Assembly (NCBI GenBank): GCA_028710415.1
Contig: JAQTUE010000004.1
Coordinates: 186,001 to 250,000 of the forward strand
Direction of reading: 5' to 3'
DNA: 64,000 bases
Source of the DNA: Paludibacter sp.
Lineage (GTDB): Bacteria; Bacteroidota; Bacteroidia; Bacteroidales; Paludibacteraceae
Made by a program: the position numbers and the translations under genes. A model generated the notes under the pieces. The model was not told the origin of the DNA, did not search any database, and was given only the letters and a program-made list of their open reading frames with translations. Shown in pieces: positions 25,557 to 33,710 of this stretch. How positions within the stretch are numbered: position 1 is the first letter of the stretch; each line of letters opens with the position of its first letter.

Positions 25557-25808
25557 ATGTTTCAGGTTTATATTTTGCTTTCTGATAAAACAGGAAAATT
25601 CTATATTGGATCTACTGGTAATCTCGAAGATAGATTGTCCAGACATTTGAGTGGCAGGAGTAAGGCAACATTTTCTGGGCGACCTTGGAAATTGTTATGG
25701 ACTGAAGAATTTGAAACAAGAAGTGCTGCCTACAAAAGAGAAATGGAAATTAAAGCATGGAAAAGTCATGACCGCATAGCACAGTTGGTTAAGCGCATCC
25801 CGATTTAA
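25557..25808 (+). CDS. GIY-YIG nuclease whose 3' end lies inside a tRNA-like element
   Basis: 83 residues from ATG 25557 (a TTG two codons earlier is possible). The compact GIY-YIG domain is complete: VYILLSDKTGKFYIGST with the two Tyr, LEDRLSRH with the catalytic Arg, and REMEIKAWKS with the metal-binding Glu. This is the small UvrC/Slx1-like family common in Bacteroidota. The last ~11 residues (DRIAQLVKRIPI) are translated tRNA sequence: from about 25768 the DNA is relic B, and the TAA stop lies in its anticodon loop. The native C terminus has therefore probably been replaced. The natural partner or substrate is unknown. Confidence 0.85.
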   Translation: MFQVYILLSDKTGKFYIGSTGNLEDRLSRHLSGRSKATFSGRPWKLLWTEEFETRSAAYKREMEIKAWKSHDRIAQLVKRIPI

Positions 25809-25845
25809 GACGGGAGGGTCGTGGGTTCGAATCTCGCTACCCCGA
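25768..25845 (+). pseudogene. tRNA-like relic B, overlapping the GIY-YIG 3' end
   Basis: Shares the CCCGATTTAAGACGGG anticodon arm with relics A and C, and the T arm/3' end of tRNA-Pro with one change (TCTCGC for TCCCGC). The 5' acceptor strand is replaced by coding sequence of the GIY-YIG gene. Confidence 0.75.
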
Positions 25846-25850
25846 CACAC

Positions 25851-25887
25851 AAAAAGAACTTATCGGTTTTCCGGTGAGTTCTTTTTG
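25851..25887 (+). terminator. terminator after relic B
   Basis: AAAAAGAACT..CGG-TTTT-CCG..AGTTCTTTTT; strong stem with a terminal T run. Its sequence differs from the other terminators of the array. Confidence 0.85.
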
Positions 25888-26071
25888 CGTAATACTGGTT
25901 TGAAGGGTTTGAGAGGTTTGAAGGTTTGAGTGGTTTGCAAGATTTCTATTTATTATTTTAATAGTCTATTTACCCATTGCAAACCCTTATACTACAATCA
26001 GGTGGGGTGACATTTCTCAATCTTTTTCAAGTACCATTTCTATTTAATAAATATATTTTCACAATGAATGG

Positions 26072-26101
26072 TTGTATAATCCGAAAAAGAGCGTATCTTT
26101 G
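26072..26101 (+). promoter_or_regulatory. canonical promoter of tRNA-Pro copy 2
   Basis: TTG (26072-26074), 19 bases, TATCTTTG (26094-26101), followed by CACTCGCTTTT as at copy 1. The spacer shares CCGAAAAAG and GCG with copy 1, so promoter and tRNA were duplicated together. Confidence 0.88.
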
Positions 26102-26170
26102 CACTCGCTTTTAAGAAACACAGGTACTGTTGTCAGTAATGACTGGTACGGGTTTTACAAAAGAATTGTA

Positions 26171-26245
26171 CGGGGTGTAGCGCAGTCCGGTTAGCGCACC
26201 TGCTTTGGGAGCAGGGGGTCGTGGGTTCGAATCCCGCTACCCCGA
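26171..26245 (+). tRNA. tRNA-Pro(UGG), copy 2
   Basis: 75 bases, identical to copy 1, with anticodon TGG in the loop TTTGGGA and full acceptor, D and T arms. CCA is not encoded. The upstream ~70 bases resemble those of copy 1 only in the promoter core. Confidence 0.96.
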
Positions 26246-26248
26246 CAA

Positions 26249-26301
26249 TGAAAAAGAGAATGATTATAAGTGTAATAGCTTATTTTCATTCTCTTTTTTT
26301 A
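26249..26301 (+). terminator. terminator of tRNA-Pro copy 2
   Basis: AAAAAGAGAATGA and a central stem pair with TCATTCTCTTTTTTT. This hairpin is repeated with growing damage after relics C and D. Confidence 0.82.
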
Positions 26302-26319
26302 TAAATACAATTCATAAAA

Positions 26320-26393
26320 TCTAAGATTCCAATCAGGTTAGCGCATCCCGATTTAAGACGGGAGGGTCGTGGGTTCGAATATCGCTACCCCAC
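26320..26393 (+). pseudogene. tRNA-like relic C
   Basis: Contains GGTTAGCGCA, the CCCGATTTAAGACGGG arm, an intact T arm with TTCGAATATCGC, and an end reading CTACCCCACAATG. The first ~20 bases have no tRNA likeness. A decayed copy of the tRNA-Pro copy 2 terminator follows (26395-26450). The unit is about 147 bp, measured from one terminator start to the next. Confidence 0.7.
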
Positions 26394-26480
26394 AATGAAA
26401 AAGAGAATGATTATAAGTGTAATAGCTTATTTTTATTCTTTTTTCTTATAAATACAATTCATAAAACAATAAAATAGCTA

Positions 26481-26553
26481 ATTTCTTAATGCAGTCCGAT
26501 TAATGCATCACGATTTAAGACGGGGGTTCGTTGGTTTGAATATCGCTACCCCA
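26481..26553 (+). pseudogene. tRNA-like relic D
   Basis: The most decayed unit. It keeps GCAGTCCGATTAATGCA (D-arm-like), CACGATTTAAGACGGG and TTTGAATATCGCTACCCC. A broken terminator copy (26556-26595) ends against GNAT coding sequence. The unit is about 161 bp. Confidence 0.65.
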
Positions 26554-26595
26554 CAATGAAAAATAGAATGATTATAAGTGTAATAGCTTATTTTT

Positions 26596-26729
26596 AAAGA
26601 GTCAATCGAACTGTTATTGATAAAATCCAACCGATTCTTCAAGTCCGAATCTGAAATTCTCAAGTCTGTCAATGTTTCGAATAATCTTTGAATGTCTGAT
26701 TTGTCGCTATATTCAAATTTCCGTATCAT
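26596..26729 (-). pseudogene. GNAT acetyltransferase, 5' fragment cut by the tRNA array
   Basis: From ATG 26729 about 44 residues look like the start of a GNAT enzyme (MIRKFEYSDKSDIQRLFETL and a DLKNRLDFINNSS helix). At about 26596 the DNA changes abruptly into the decayed terminator of relic D, and the remaining ~29 codons of the open frame are repeat sequence. The acetyl-CoA-binding core is missing, so no activity is expected. Confidence 0.7.
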
Positions 26730-26888
26730 TTTTTATTTTTTATGGGTGTTGATTAACGTTCGGTGCCAATAAATAAGGACAAGTTTTACCGTTTGTCTTG
26801 CCAAGAATCCTAATTCAGACAACTACAATATGATTCATCTGCTTCATCCTGGTTCAGACAATTTCGTGCCCCGCATTAACAGAGGCAA

Positions 26889-27914
26889 TCAATTAAAAAC
26901 TTTACTTTCTAGTTCTTTTCTAAAGAATGTTAGCTGAGGAGTAATTTCTTTGAATTGTTCCGATTCTAATTCTTTAGCTGGTTTTGTGGCGTGCATAAAA
27001 ATAACAGTTTGCGCCTTTAAATTCTTTTTCAAGATGTTCAGAGAAGTGGAATCCCAATCAAAATAACTCAAATAAGCAATATCAACCGGACAATCAATGG
27101 CCTTTAATGCCTTTTCATTTAGTTTGAGACATGCATCTCCCTGGTGAAAGACAATTTTCTTATCAAAATGAATAAGATATCCAAAGTTCTCGGTTTTTTC
27201 ATAATCAGTGTAATCCGAATAGCTTACTCCTTCAAGACTACGAACAGACCCATGTTGCATTCGTATCACACTAACTGAAATATCATTTATTTTTATCTTT
27301 CTCATTTCACTCAATGAAAGTGTAGGGCTAATAATTTGCGACTTAATCATATCAAAGCTTTTGCAAGAATCTTTCATTTGCTTATAGACTTGTGCTGGGC
27401 AAATCATCTTTGCCTTAATATTATTTAAAAGGAAACTTTCTGTCAATTTAGCGTTAAAGTGGTCACCATGGATGTGGGTAATCAGGAGCAAATCAATTTT
27501 GTCGAATGGAACATTCCCTTTTATAATATTTAGCATGGTCTCGTTCGAAGGTAAATAAAAAAAACCTCCATACTCAGTACCAAAAGGGTCAATGAGCACT
27601 TTAGATTTGCTACTCTCATACAAATATCCACAATTTGCCAGATAAGTGACTTTTAATTCTTTTGCCGGGTTCGTAAATCCACATAGAGTGATTACCAGCA
27701 TTATCCAATAAAGTTTATTAAACTTTCTCCTATTTTTGTTTGCCAAATGATAAGGATATGAATATTTGTCTGGGTCTAATTCGCGCATATTTAAAAATAA
27801 ATCTTTTGATTTTCCCAAATCAGACAATCTCGGACTTGAATACCACTTGTATGGTTTCAAATCTGATTGTAAGTCATTATACTCGATTTCTTCCTGTCTA
27901 AAAATTTGTGGCAT
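26889..27914 (-). CDS. metallo-beta-lactamase-fold hydrolase with a cupin-like N-terminal remnant
   Basis: 341 residues. From about residue 72 it is an MBL-fold protein: a hydrophobic signal-like segment (WIMLVITLCGFT, 71-82), VTYLANCGYLYES, then THIHGDHF with the zinc ligands and later HxG- and HA-type ligand positions (FHQGDA, FMHATKP). It resembles secreted UlaG/RomA-like hydrolases. The first ~57 residues instead read like the start of a cupin protein (SPRLSDLGKSKDLF, RELDPDKYSYPYH), breaking off where the cupin metal motif should begin. The gene looks chimeric; a start at an internal Met near the hydrophobic segment is possible. Substrate unknown. Confidence 0.72.
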   Translation of the reverse strand: MPQIFRQEEIEYNDLQSDLKPYKWYSSPRLSDLGKSKDLFLNMRELDPDKYSYPYHLANKNRRKFNKLYWIMLVITLCGFTNPAKELKVTYLANCGYLYESSKSKVLIDPFGTEYGGFFYLPSNETMLNIIKGNVPFDKIDLLLITHIHGDHFNAKLTESFLLNNIKAKMICPAQVYKQMKDSCKSFDMIKSQIISPTLSLSEMRKIKINDISVSVIRMQHGSVRSLEGVSYSDYTDYEKTENFGYLIHFDKKIVFHQGDACLKLNEKALKAIDCPVDIAYLSYFDWDSTSLNILKKNLKAQTVIFMHATKPAKELESEQFKEITPQLTFFRKELESKVFN

Positions 27915-28080
27915 AATTAATTCCTTTTAAATTGTTTGTAGTTATCAATATTTTTAACCCTTCCTGCCAGATATATTCTTTAATTATATAAAAGTTTGAC
28001 ATTGTCACTGGCATTTACTACCAGAACAACCATTTTCTCTTTTAATGAATATATCCGATGGACAGGGGGTGGCTTTTATT

Positions 28081-28527
28081 TCATTTTTCAAGAATCAGAT
28101 CACAATTTTGTTCAGAATGTTCTATTTCAGCTCCGATTTTAGTATAAAACTCAATGGCAGGTTTATTCCACTCAGATACTTGCCAACGTAATTTGTGGCA
28201 ATTAGATTCTTTAGCAAAATCAATCACTTTGGTAATGAGCATAGTCCCAATACCTGTTGCCCGATATTCAGGTTTTACATATAAGTCGTCCATATAGAGC
28301 GATTTGCCAATCCAAGTATAATAACAGAAAAAATAACTTACATATCCAATGATAATATTGTCATTAGTTACTGCAACAAAACAATTAAAAAAATCCTTCT
28401 CTCCAGTCATTCTTTCAACAGAATTTATCATCTTTTCCGGAAGTTTTTCGAATGATGCAAACTCTTTAAATAAGTTTACAATTTGCAGAAAATCAGATTC
28501 ATCAGCATTTCTTATCCTAATCTCCAT
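28081..28527 (-). CDS. GNAT family N-acetyltransferase
   Basis: 148 residues from ATG 28527; a TTG two codons upstream is less likely. Complete GNAT fold: IRNADESDFLQIVNLFKEF at the N terminus, LYMDDLYVKPEYRATGIGTML with the acetyl-CoA loop (R/Q-x-x-G-x-G/A variant RATGIG), and the C-terminal NKPAIEFYTKIGAEI with the Tyr typical of spermidine/diamine-type acetyltransferases. The natural acceptor amine is unknown. It stands alone between the MBL gene and the aminotransferase. Confidence 0.88.
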   Translation of the reverse strand: MEIRIRNADESDFLQIVNLFKEFASFEKLPEKMINSVERMTGEKDFFNCFVAVTNDNIIIGYVSYFFCYYTWIGKSLYMDDLYVKPEYRATGIGTMLITKVIDFAKESNCHKLRWQVSEWNKPAIEFYTKIGAEIEHSEQNCDLILEK

Positions 28528-28681
28528 TTCCAATATTTTTCTTTTTTTTTTATTCAGATTCTTCTTCTTCTTTTTATGAAATTTCAGGATAGTTGACAGC
28601 CTTTTTTTCTAAATAACCAATCACAACCAAGAAGTATTATTATTATTTAAAGTTTTGTTTAGATACTAACATTTCAATCCT

Positions 28682-29845
28682 CTATTTGATAAACTCACTC
28701 AGAACCTCTCCAAGTCGTTCAAGACCCTCTACAATCTGGTCGTCCGGCATGTTAGAGAAATTAATTCGAAAGGCATTTTCTTTTCCACCGTTTGGAAAGA
28801 ATGATCCACCGGGGACAAATGCTACATTTCTCTCAAGGCTTTTCACCAGAACATCCCGTGCATTGATCTTAGTAGGAAGCTCAACCCATGAGAAAAGTCC
28901 TCCCTCAGACACTGTAAATGTTATACCTTTAGGGAATGCATTTTCCATTGTTTTGACTGCTAAGTTTCTTCGTAACCTGTAAGTCTTTATCATTTTTGAG
29001 ATATGTTTGTCAATATCGTATAATTCAAGGTATTTGGCAATTTCCATTTGGGCTAAAGTATTACACTGCAAACCCGTTCCCTGTTTCACCAAAACATATT
29101 TGCGTATAATATCCTTATCACCTGCAATCCAACCGATCCTATAACCGGGACAAAATATCTTGGAGAAACTCCCTGTGCATAGTACATATCCTTCCGAATC
29201 AAATGATTTTACGGAAGGTAATGGTTCTCCTTCAAAGCGCAATTCTCCGTAAGGATTATCTTCAATGACTATCACACCGTATCTCATGGCAAGTTCTGCC
29301 AGTAGTTTACGTCGTTCATAATTCCATGTTTTTCCTGTTGGGTTTTGAAAATCAGGAATTACATAAATCAATTTTACATTCTTTGTGTTTTGCAGTAATT
29401 TTTCAAGTTCATCCAGTATCATTCCATCCCTGCCAGTCGGTACCTCTTTGAATTCGCATCCATAGGCTCTGAAAGCACTAATCGCAGCAAGATAAGTTGG
29501 ACTTTCGCATAAAACGATGTCTTCTTCATCCAGGAAGACTTTACCTGAGAGGTCGAGTGCCTGCTGAGATCCATGGGTTATTAGAATATTGTCACGGTCA
29601 AAAGAAGTACCAAGACGTGTGTTCATTCTGTCGGCAATCCACGTTCGCAAGGGCGCATACCCTTCGGTGGTTGTGTATTGCAAAGCTTTATGTCCCGATT
29701 CATCCAGAACAATTCTGTTTACTTCTTTTATTTCCTTAACCGGGAAAAGCTCTGGAGCGGGTAATCCTCCGGCAAATGAAATAACTTCAGGTCTTTCTGT
29801 TACCTTTAAAATCTCTCTTATTTCTGAAGCCTTTAAATAAGACAT
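28682..29845 (-). CDS. class I/II PLP aminotransferase (2-aminoadipate/MocR-type)
   Basis: 387 residues. SFAGGLPAPELFP (23-35), GSQQALDL (92-99), a PDFQNPTG loop (Asn-Pro), NPYGELRFEG, and the Schiff-base lysine in TGSFSKIFCPGYRIGW identify the kynurenine/2-aminoadipate aminotransferase group (LysN-like). The substrate is probably an aromatic, branched or aminoadipate amino acid and is not readable. In the frame upstream of ATG 29845, codons stay open to a stop at 29894-29896 and read LVLRYATR, plausibly the family's first helix, so the N terminus may be slightly truncated or use a rare start. A run of nine C lies ~140 bp upstream. Confidence 0.86.
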   Translation of the reverse strand: MSYLKASEIREILKVTERPEVISFAGGLPAPELFPVKEIKEVNRIVLDESGHKALQYTTTEGYAPLRTWIADRMNTRLGTSFDRDNILITHGSQQALDLSGKVFLDEEDIVLCESPTYLAAISAFRAYGCEFKEVPTGRDGMILDELEKLLQNTKNVKLIYVIPDFQNPTGKTWNYERRKLLAELAMRYGVIVIEDNPYGELRFEGEPLPSVKSFDSEGYVLCTGSFSKIFCPGYRIGWIAGDKDIIRKYVLVKQGTGLQCNTLAQMEIAKYLELYDIDKHISKMIKTYRLRRNLAVKTMENAFPKGITFTVSEGGLFSWVELPTKINARDVLVKSLERNVAFVPGGSFFPNGGKENAFRINFSNMPDDQIVEGLERLGEVLSEFIK

Positions 29846-30524
29846 CCTTGTTGCATACCTTAATACCAGAATTTTTCTTATTAATTTTAAAAATTATTAT
29901 GTGGAAAGAATACTTCTTCTTTGTTCTATTGCTTCTTTTGTTGTTAAAAATTCATTCAAATCATCTTTTTTGTATTACTATTACCCCCCCCCAATAAGAT
30001 CATCATTTTTTTTATATGACATTAATAGGTATAAATTTTCCTTGTTGTAGTTTATATTTTTCCTTTAATTTTTTATAAATAACGAATTAATAGCTTAATA
30101 AAAAAAATGACATTATGACACAACTCGAAAATTAAATTATTTGTTTTGTGATAGTTTTTACTTTATTTTATTTATTGAATTCCGTTCCAAAGATAAATAC
30201 TTTAATTTAATTTAATAACATTCAATTTAATTAATTTATAATTTCTTCATTTTACTTTTTATCCTCTCAAATCCTCTATTAGTAGTGATTTTATAAATCT
30301 ATGTAGTTCAGTAGCATTCGTGACTTGGAAATTTTTAAATAGAAAATAAATCGCAGTTACACTTTCTGACGCACTTTGTTTTAAACAATGTCGTAACCCA
30401 ATTCAGAACATAAAAAAACCGTCCTGACTATTACGTCCTGACGGTTATTCTTACTGAAAATGATGTCTATTGTGCCGAATTGAATAACTGTAAATAGATT
30501 AATTTTAAACTGAATAGAGCCTGC
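29846..30524. other. AT-rich region with C9 tract and dinD-repeat flank
   Basis: No gene is visible. A run of nine C (29984-29992) stands out in very AT-rich DNA upstream of the aminotransferase. From about 30180 the sequence belongs to the segmental duplication that carries dinD (homologous to about 33366 onward). The dinD terminator hairpin is at 30412-30446. Confidence 0.55.
30412..30446 (-). terminator. terminator of dinD copy 1
   Basis: On the minus strand, stem AACCGTC / GACGGTT followed by a run of seven T. The loop contains a doubled GTCAGGACG-type word. The same structure is at 33598-33632. Confidence 0.82.
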
Positions 30525-31177
30525 TCATAGCTTTTGATTTTTTAATGCTTTCTTTTCGTCAGTCTTCAAACGTCGCTCAACTTTTTTTATATCTTCCGCT
30601 GCCGGCAGGTTCTCCGGGACAATACCCTTGTCTAGCAGCATCTTTCTCACTGCCAAATTATTATCGATATGCTCTTTTTCAATCAGGGGAGTGCCATTCA
30701 GATTTTTTGATTCTACATTCACACTTGTCATTTCAGCTGCAAAGTCTTTAGCCTTGATGCTGATGGTAGGTAGAAAATCAGCAACAGGGCGGTTCTCAGG
30801 AACTCCTATTCTTCGTTTTAATTGAGATGTATTTAATCGAAACAATGCCTTGTCGCCTTTAGATCGTATGATTGCAAATCCTTGGTCATTCACACCCCGT
30901 TCGAATAAAATACCCGATAATTTTTTCTCTGTTTCCTGTAATTTCGCACAGGCTTTAACGCGTTCACTTTCTAAAAGTCGTAATTCAACTATTTCTGCCC
31001 TGCGTGTTTGAATGGCAAAATAGGTTTGTGCAAAAGCAATCTTATCCTTGCGGGCATCTCCATTTTGTGCTATCAGGTAGCATGCATAGCGGGTTAAAAG
31101 GATGTCATCTATCTCATGGATAGCTCCTTTACCTGCCTCGATCATCTTCCTGACGTCAGGAAGATGGTCATCAACTT
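30525..31177 (-). pseudogene. dinD: dinD, 5'-truncated copy
   Basis: The open frame from ATG 31145 gives 206 residues that match the intact DinD at 33711-34541 from its residue ~71 to the end with few changes (for example NDQGF for NDKGF). DinD likeness continues upstream of that ATG (DHLPDVRKM) to about 31177, then ends in unrelated sequence. The first ~60 residues, which include the N-terminal ECWSARELQNLLGY segment, are missing. It may still produce a shortened protein, but it is best read as a broken duplicate. Confidence 0.85.
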
Positions 31178-31309
31178 ATTATCACGGGATTTTGTTAGAG
31201 TCTTTGACCTTTTTGATTCATTTTAAGAAATTACTCAAATTACAACTAGTTTTTGTCTTTTTTATTTTTCTCTGATTTATACTCAGGCTAGCCACTATCT
31301 CTTTCAGGT

Positions 31310-32161
31310 TTATGTTGTTGCCAGCAGAAATACTTCTCCGCTCGCTGGCAATAAGTTGTCGGGTCTGTTTGCGAAATAATATTGTATCATATCTTTTGTC
31401 GATATTGTTTTTGCTTCTTTAAAGCCTGCTTTAACAGCTAAAGCCATTATTTCATCAGGGGTAAAGAAACTTACCATGGGAGTTCCGGCTTCACGGGCGC
31501 CTTTCTCAGCAATTGCTTGCATAGGTTTGTCTTCCTCATCAAGGAGTTCCATGGGCAGGTAAAATGTCATGGCTAGTGTAGAACCCGGCGCAAGTGTTGC
31601 AAGTTGGTTCAGTAAAGAACGAATTGCCTCAACTGTCAGGTACAAACTGACTCCGGTACAGGCAATAACAGCAGGTTTGTTTCTGTCAAATCCGGCTTTT
31701 AATAGCTGTTCCCACCATGACGAGGCTTCAAAGTCAACAGGTACAAAATGCAAATAACCCGGGATACCATACCCAAGTTTGTTTAATCGTTCTTGTTTCC
31801 ATGCCAGCGTATCCGGTTGGTCAATTTCATATATTTCTAATTGGGAAGCAATATCGGGTCTGCGTTGGGCGAAAGTGTCAAGTCCTGCACCCAGAATGAC
31901 ATACTGACTGATTCCTTGCTCACTTTGTTCAATAATTAAATCCTCAATATATCGGGCACGGGCAACCATAGAAGCCCGAAGGCGCTTAGTAAATCTCATA
32001 TCAGGACGTTGCTGCCAATCATCCGTAGGAGCTATCAGCTGCAAACCAAATTCATCCTCAAAAATATGCGGTTCTGCATCGATTTGAACATGCAAAGCTC
32101 TCCACAAAGCCGTTCTTACAGCTGTATTATCAGGTTCTTTGAATTCTTTGCCTGGTTCCAT
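31310..32161 (-). CDS. class I SAM-dependent methyltransferase (PF04072/TIGR00027-like)
   Basis: 283 residues. The SAM-binding motif VILGAGLDTFAQRRP (88-102) with GxGxDT is characteristic of the leucine carboxyl methyltransferase-like family. EIDQPDTLAWKQERL (about 111-125) holds the acidic ribose ligand, and a CTGVSLYLT strand (about 170) follows. Family members in bacteria are mostly uncharacterised O-methyltransferases; some act on small molecules. It stands alone between the dinD duplicates, an accessory-looking place. Start ATG 32161. Confidence 0.87.
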   Translation of the reverse strand: MEPGKEFKEPDNTAVRTALWRALHVQIDAEPHIFEDEFGLQLIAPTDDWQQRPDMRFTKRLRASMVARARYIEDLIIEQSEQGISQYVILGAGLDTFAQRRPDIASQLEIYEIDQPDTLAWKQERLNKLGYGIPGYLHFVPVDFEASSWWEQLLKAGFDRNKPAVIACTGVSLYLTVEAIRSLLNQLATLAPGSTLAMTFYLPMELLDEEDKPMQAIAEKGAREAGTPMVSFFTPDEIMALAVKAGFKEAKTISTKDMIQYYFANRPDNLLPASGEVFLLATT

Positions 32162-32319
32162 ATTTGATTATTCGTTTTAAATTTACCACTTAAGACAGAG
32201 ATTAAAGGCTTTTGCAATTTCCGAAAATGTACCTTTTAATAAAATGCAAGACTAAAACTTCCATATACACTTCAACTAACAATTTTCTAAGAGAGTGTAA
32301 GATATTAGTTGTCTGATTT

Positions 32320-33030
32320 TTAAAATCTATAGTTTAGGCTTAAACCAATCGCTAATGGAAAATAAGGCAAATCTTCCCCGTTCCCGCTGATTTTCTTTAA
32401 AGAACACAAGCTTGGTTTAATATTAACCATGAGCCTTTCACCACCCAGTTTAATTGAAATGATTGGCTCAATTAATGCACTTAATTTATTTTCATTTGGG
32501 TGTACCCCATAAACATCTTCAATCCTAAAGTGGGAGTTCAACAAACCAAGCTTTAAACCAAATGCGCACTCAATAAATTTTAATTTCAATCCTCGTCTTC
32601 CTATATTTCCCTGCACAAAATACAATTGATAATTCCCTTTTAAACGTCCGGAATGATACGATTCATAAAAAGTGTCGGCATACCCATTCCCAAATCCTAC
32701 ATAGATCTCTTTTGACCAGTTGTTCTTTGGGTTATATTTGTACAATCCAATGGCCCCGTTTATCAGATATCCCCATGAATCAACAGTATTGATGTAATGA
32801 AGTGAAGTCTGAATTGCTATAGTATCCGTCAAACCATAACTGATTGTCCCATTCACAGCAGGAAGCAAAGAAATACCACCATCAACTCTTAATTCTTTTT
32901 TCTGTTTTATCAGTGGAATATCTCCCGTTTGTGGATAATATACATAGCATGAATTTAAAACAAGTCCCGTAAGTAGGATTACTATAACTTTTAGACCAGG
33001 TAAGCAATTTAAACTTCTTGGATTAAACAT
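32320..33030 (-). CDS. hypothetical outer-membrane lipoprotein
   Basis: 236 residues. A lipoprotein signal with lipobox VLNSC (Cys at about residue 28) is followed by alternating hydrophobic/polar strands rich in Gly and Tyr, ending in LSLNYRF, a terminal aromatic as in beta-barrel outer-membrane proteins. Family not recognised. It may be a small barrel or a surface beta-sandwich. It sits between the methyltransferase and the intact dinD unit. Confidence 0.55.
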   Translation of the reverse strand: MFNPRSLNCLPGLKVIVILLTGLVLNSCYVYYPQTGDIPLIKQKKELRVDGGISLLPAVNGTISYGLTDTIAIQTSLHYINTVDSWGYLINGAIGLYKYNPKNNWSKEIYVGFGNGYADTFYESYHSGRLKGNYQLYFVQGNIGRRGLKLKFIECAFGLKLGLLNSHFRIEDVYGVHPNENKLSALIEPIISIKLGGERLMVNIKPSLCSLKKISGNGEDLPYFPLAIGLSLNYRF

Positions 33031-33710
33031 ATTGGAATGAATTATTTTTTATAAAAGAACTGTTTCTTTTTAAATTTAATTTAATAATCAAGACTATTCT
33101 TGTATAGAATGGCCTATGCTATGTAAAGTATTTTTTTTTTACTGAATTTTTTTTTATGTTTAATTCCCATTGCTTTATTCCATAAACTTAAATTTATTTC
33201 GAAATGTATCCATTTCCCTCAACCAACAAGTTCCTTTCAATTTGTGGGTAGTTGTAAAAGAAATACTTTTTATTAATGAGATACGCGCGTTTGTCATTGA
33301 AATAATCTATCCCTTTAATGGAGGAATCTTTTATAGGCTATAAGTGTATTGTATATTCTTATTTCATTTTAATTTCACTCCAAAGATAGACACTTTTATT
33401 TAATTTAATAACATTTAAATTTATTAATTCTGATTCCTCCAATTTAGTTTTATCCTATCAAATCAGTTGGTAATAATGAATAAATCTATGTAGTTCAGCA
33501 GAAATAGTATCCTGATAGTCTTAACTAGCTTATATAACAGATTTACATATTTATGCCCAGCTACTCTTAAACAATGTTGTAACCCAATTCATAACATAAA
33601 AAAACCGTCCTGACTATTACGTCCTGACGGTTATTCTTACTGAGAATGATGTCTATTGTGCCGAATTGAATAACTGTAAATAGGTTAATTTTAAACAGAA
33701 TAGAGCCTGC
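33031..33710. other. AT-rich region holding the flank of dinD copy 2
   Basis: No gene is visible. 33031-33365 is AT-rich with homopolymer T runs. From about 33366 the sequence is the downstream flank of the duplication. The dinD terminator (stem AACCGTC/GACGGTT) is at 33598-33632. Confidence 0.55.

Larger units (their letters stand above)
30180..31177 (-). repeat. segmental duplication, copy 1 (dinD fragment)
   Basis: About 1 kb aligning with 33366-34367. It covers the dinD 3' part, its terminator and ~200 bases beyond. The coding part is nearly identical; the downstream flank is more diverged. The copy stops abruptly at about 31177 inside dinD. Confidence 0.82.

Noticed and set aside
26730..26890. 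Possible integron attC site between small accessory genes
   Set aside because: TTAAC-like words are present but the GTTRRRY/RYYYAAC boxes do not match and no integrase is seen.
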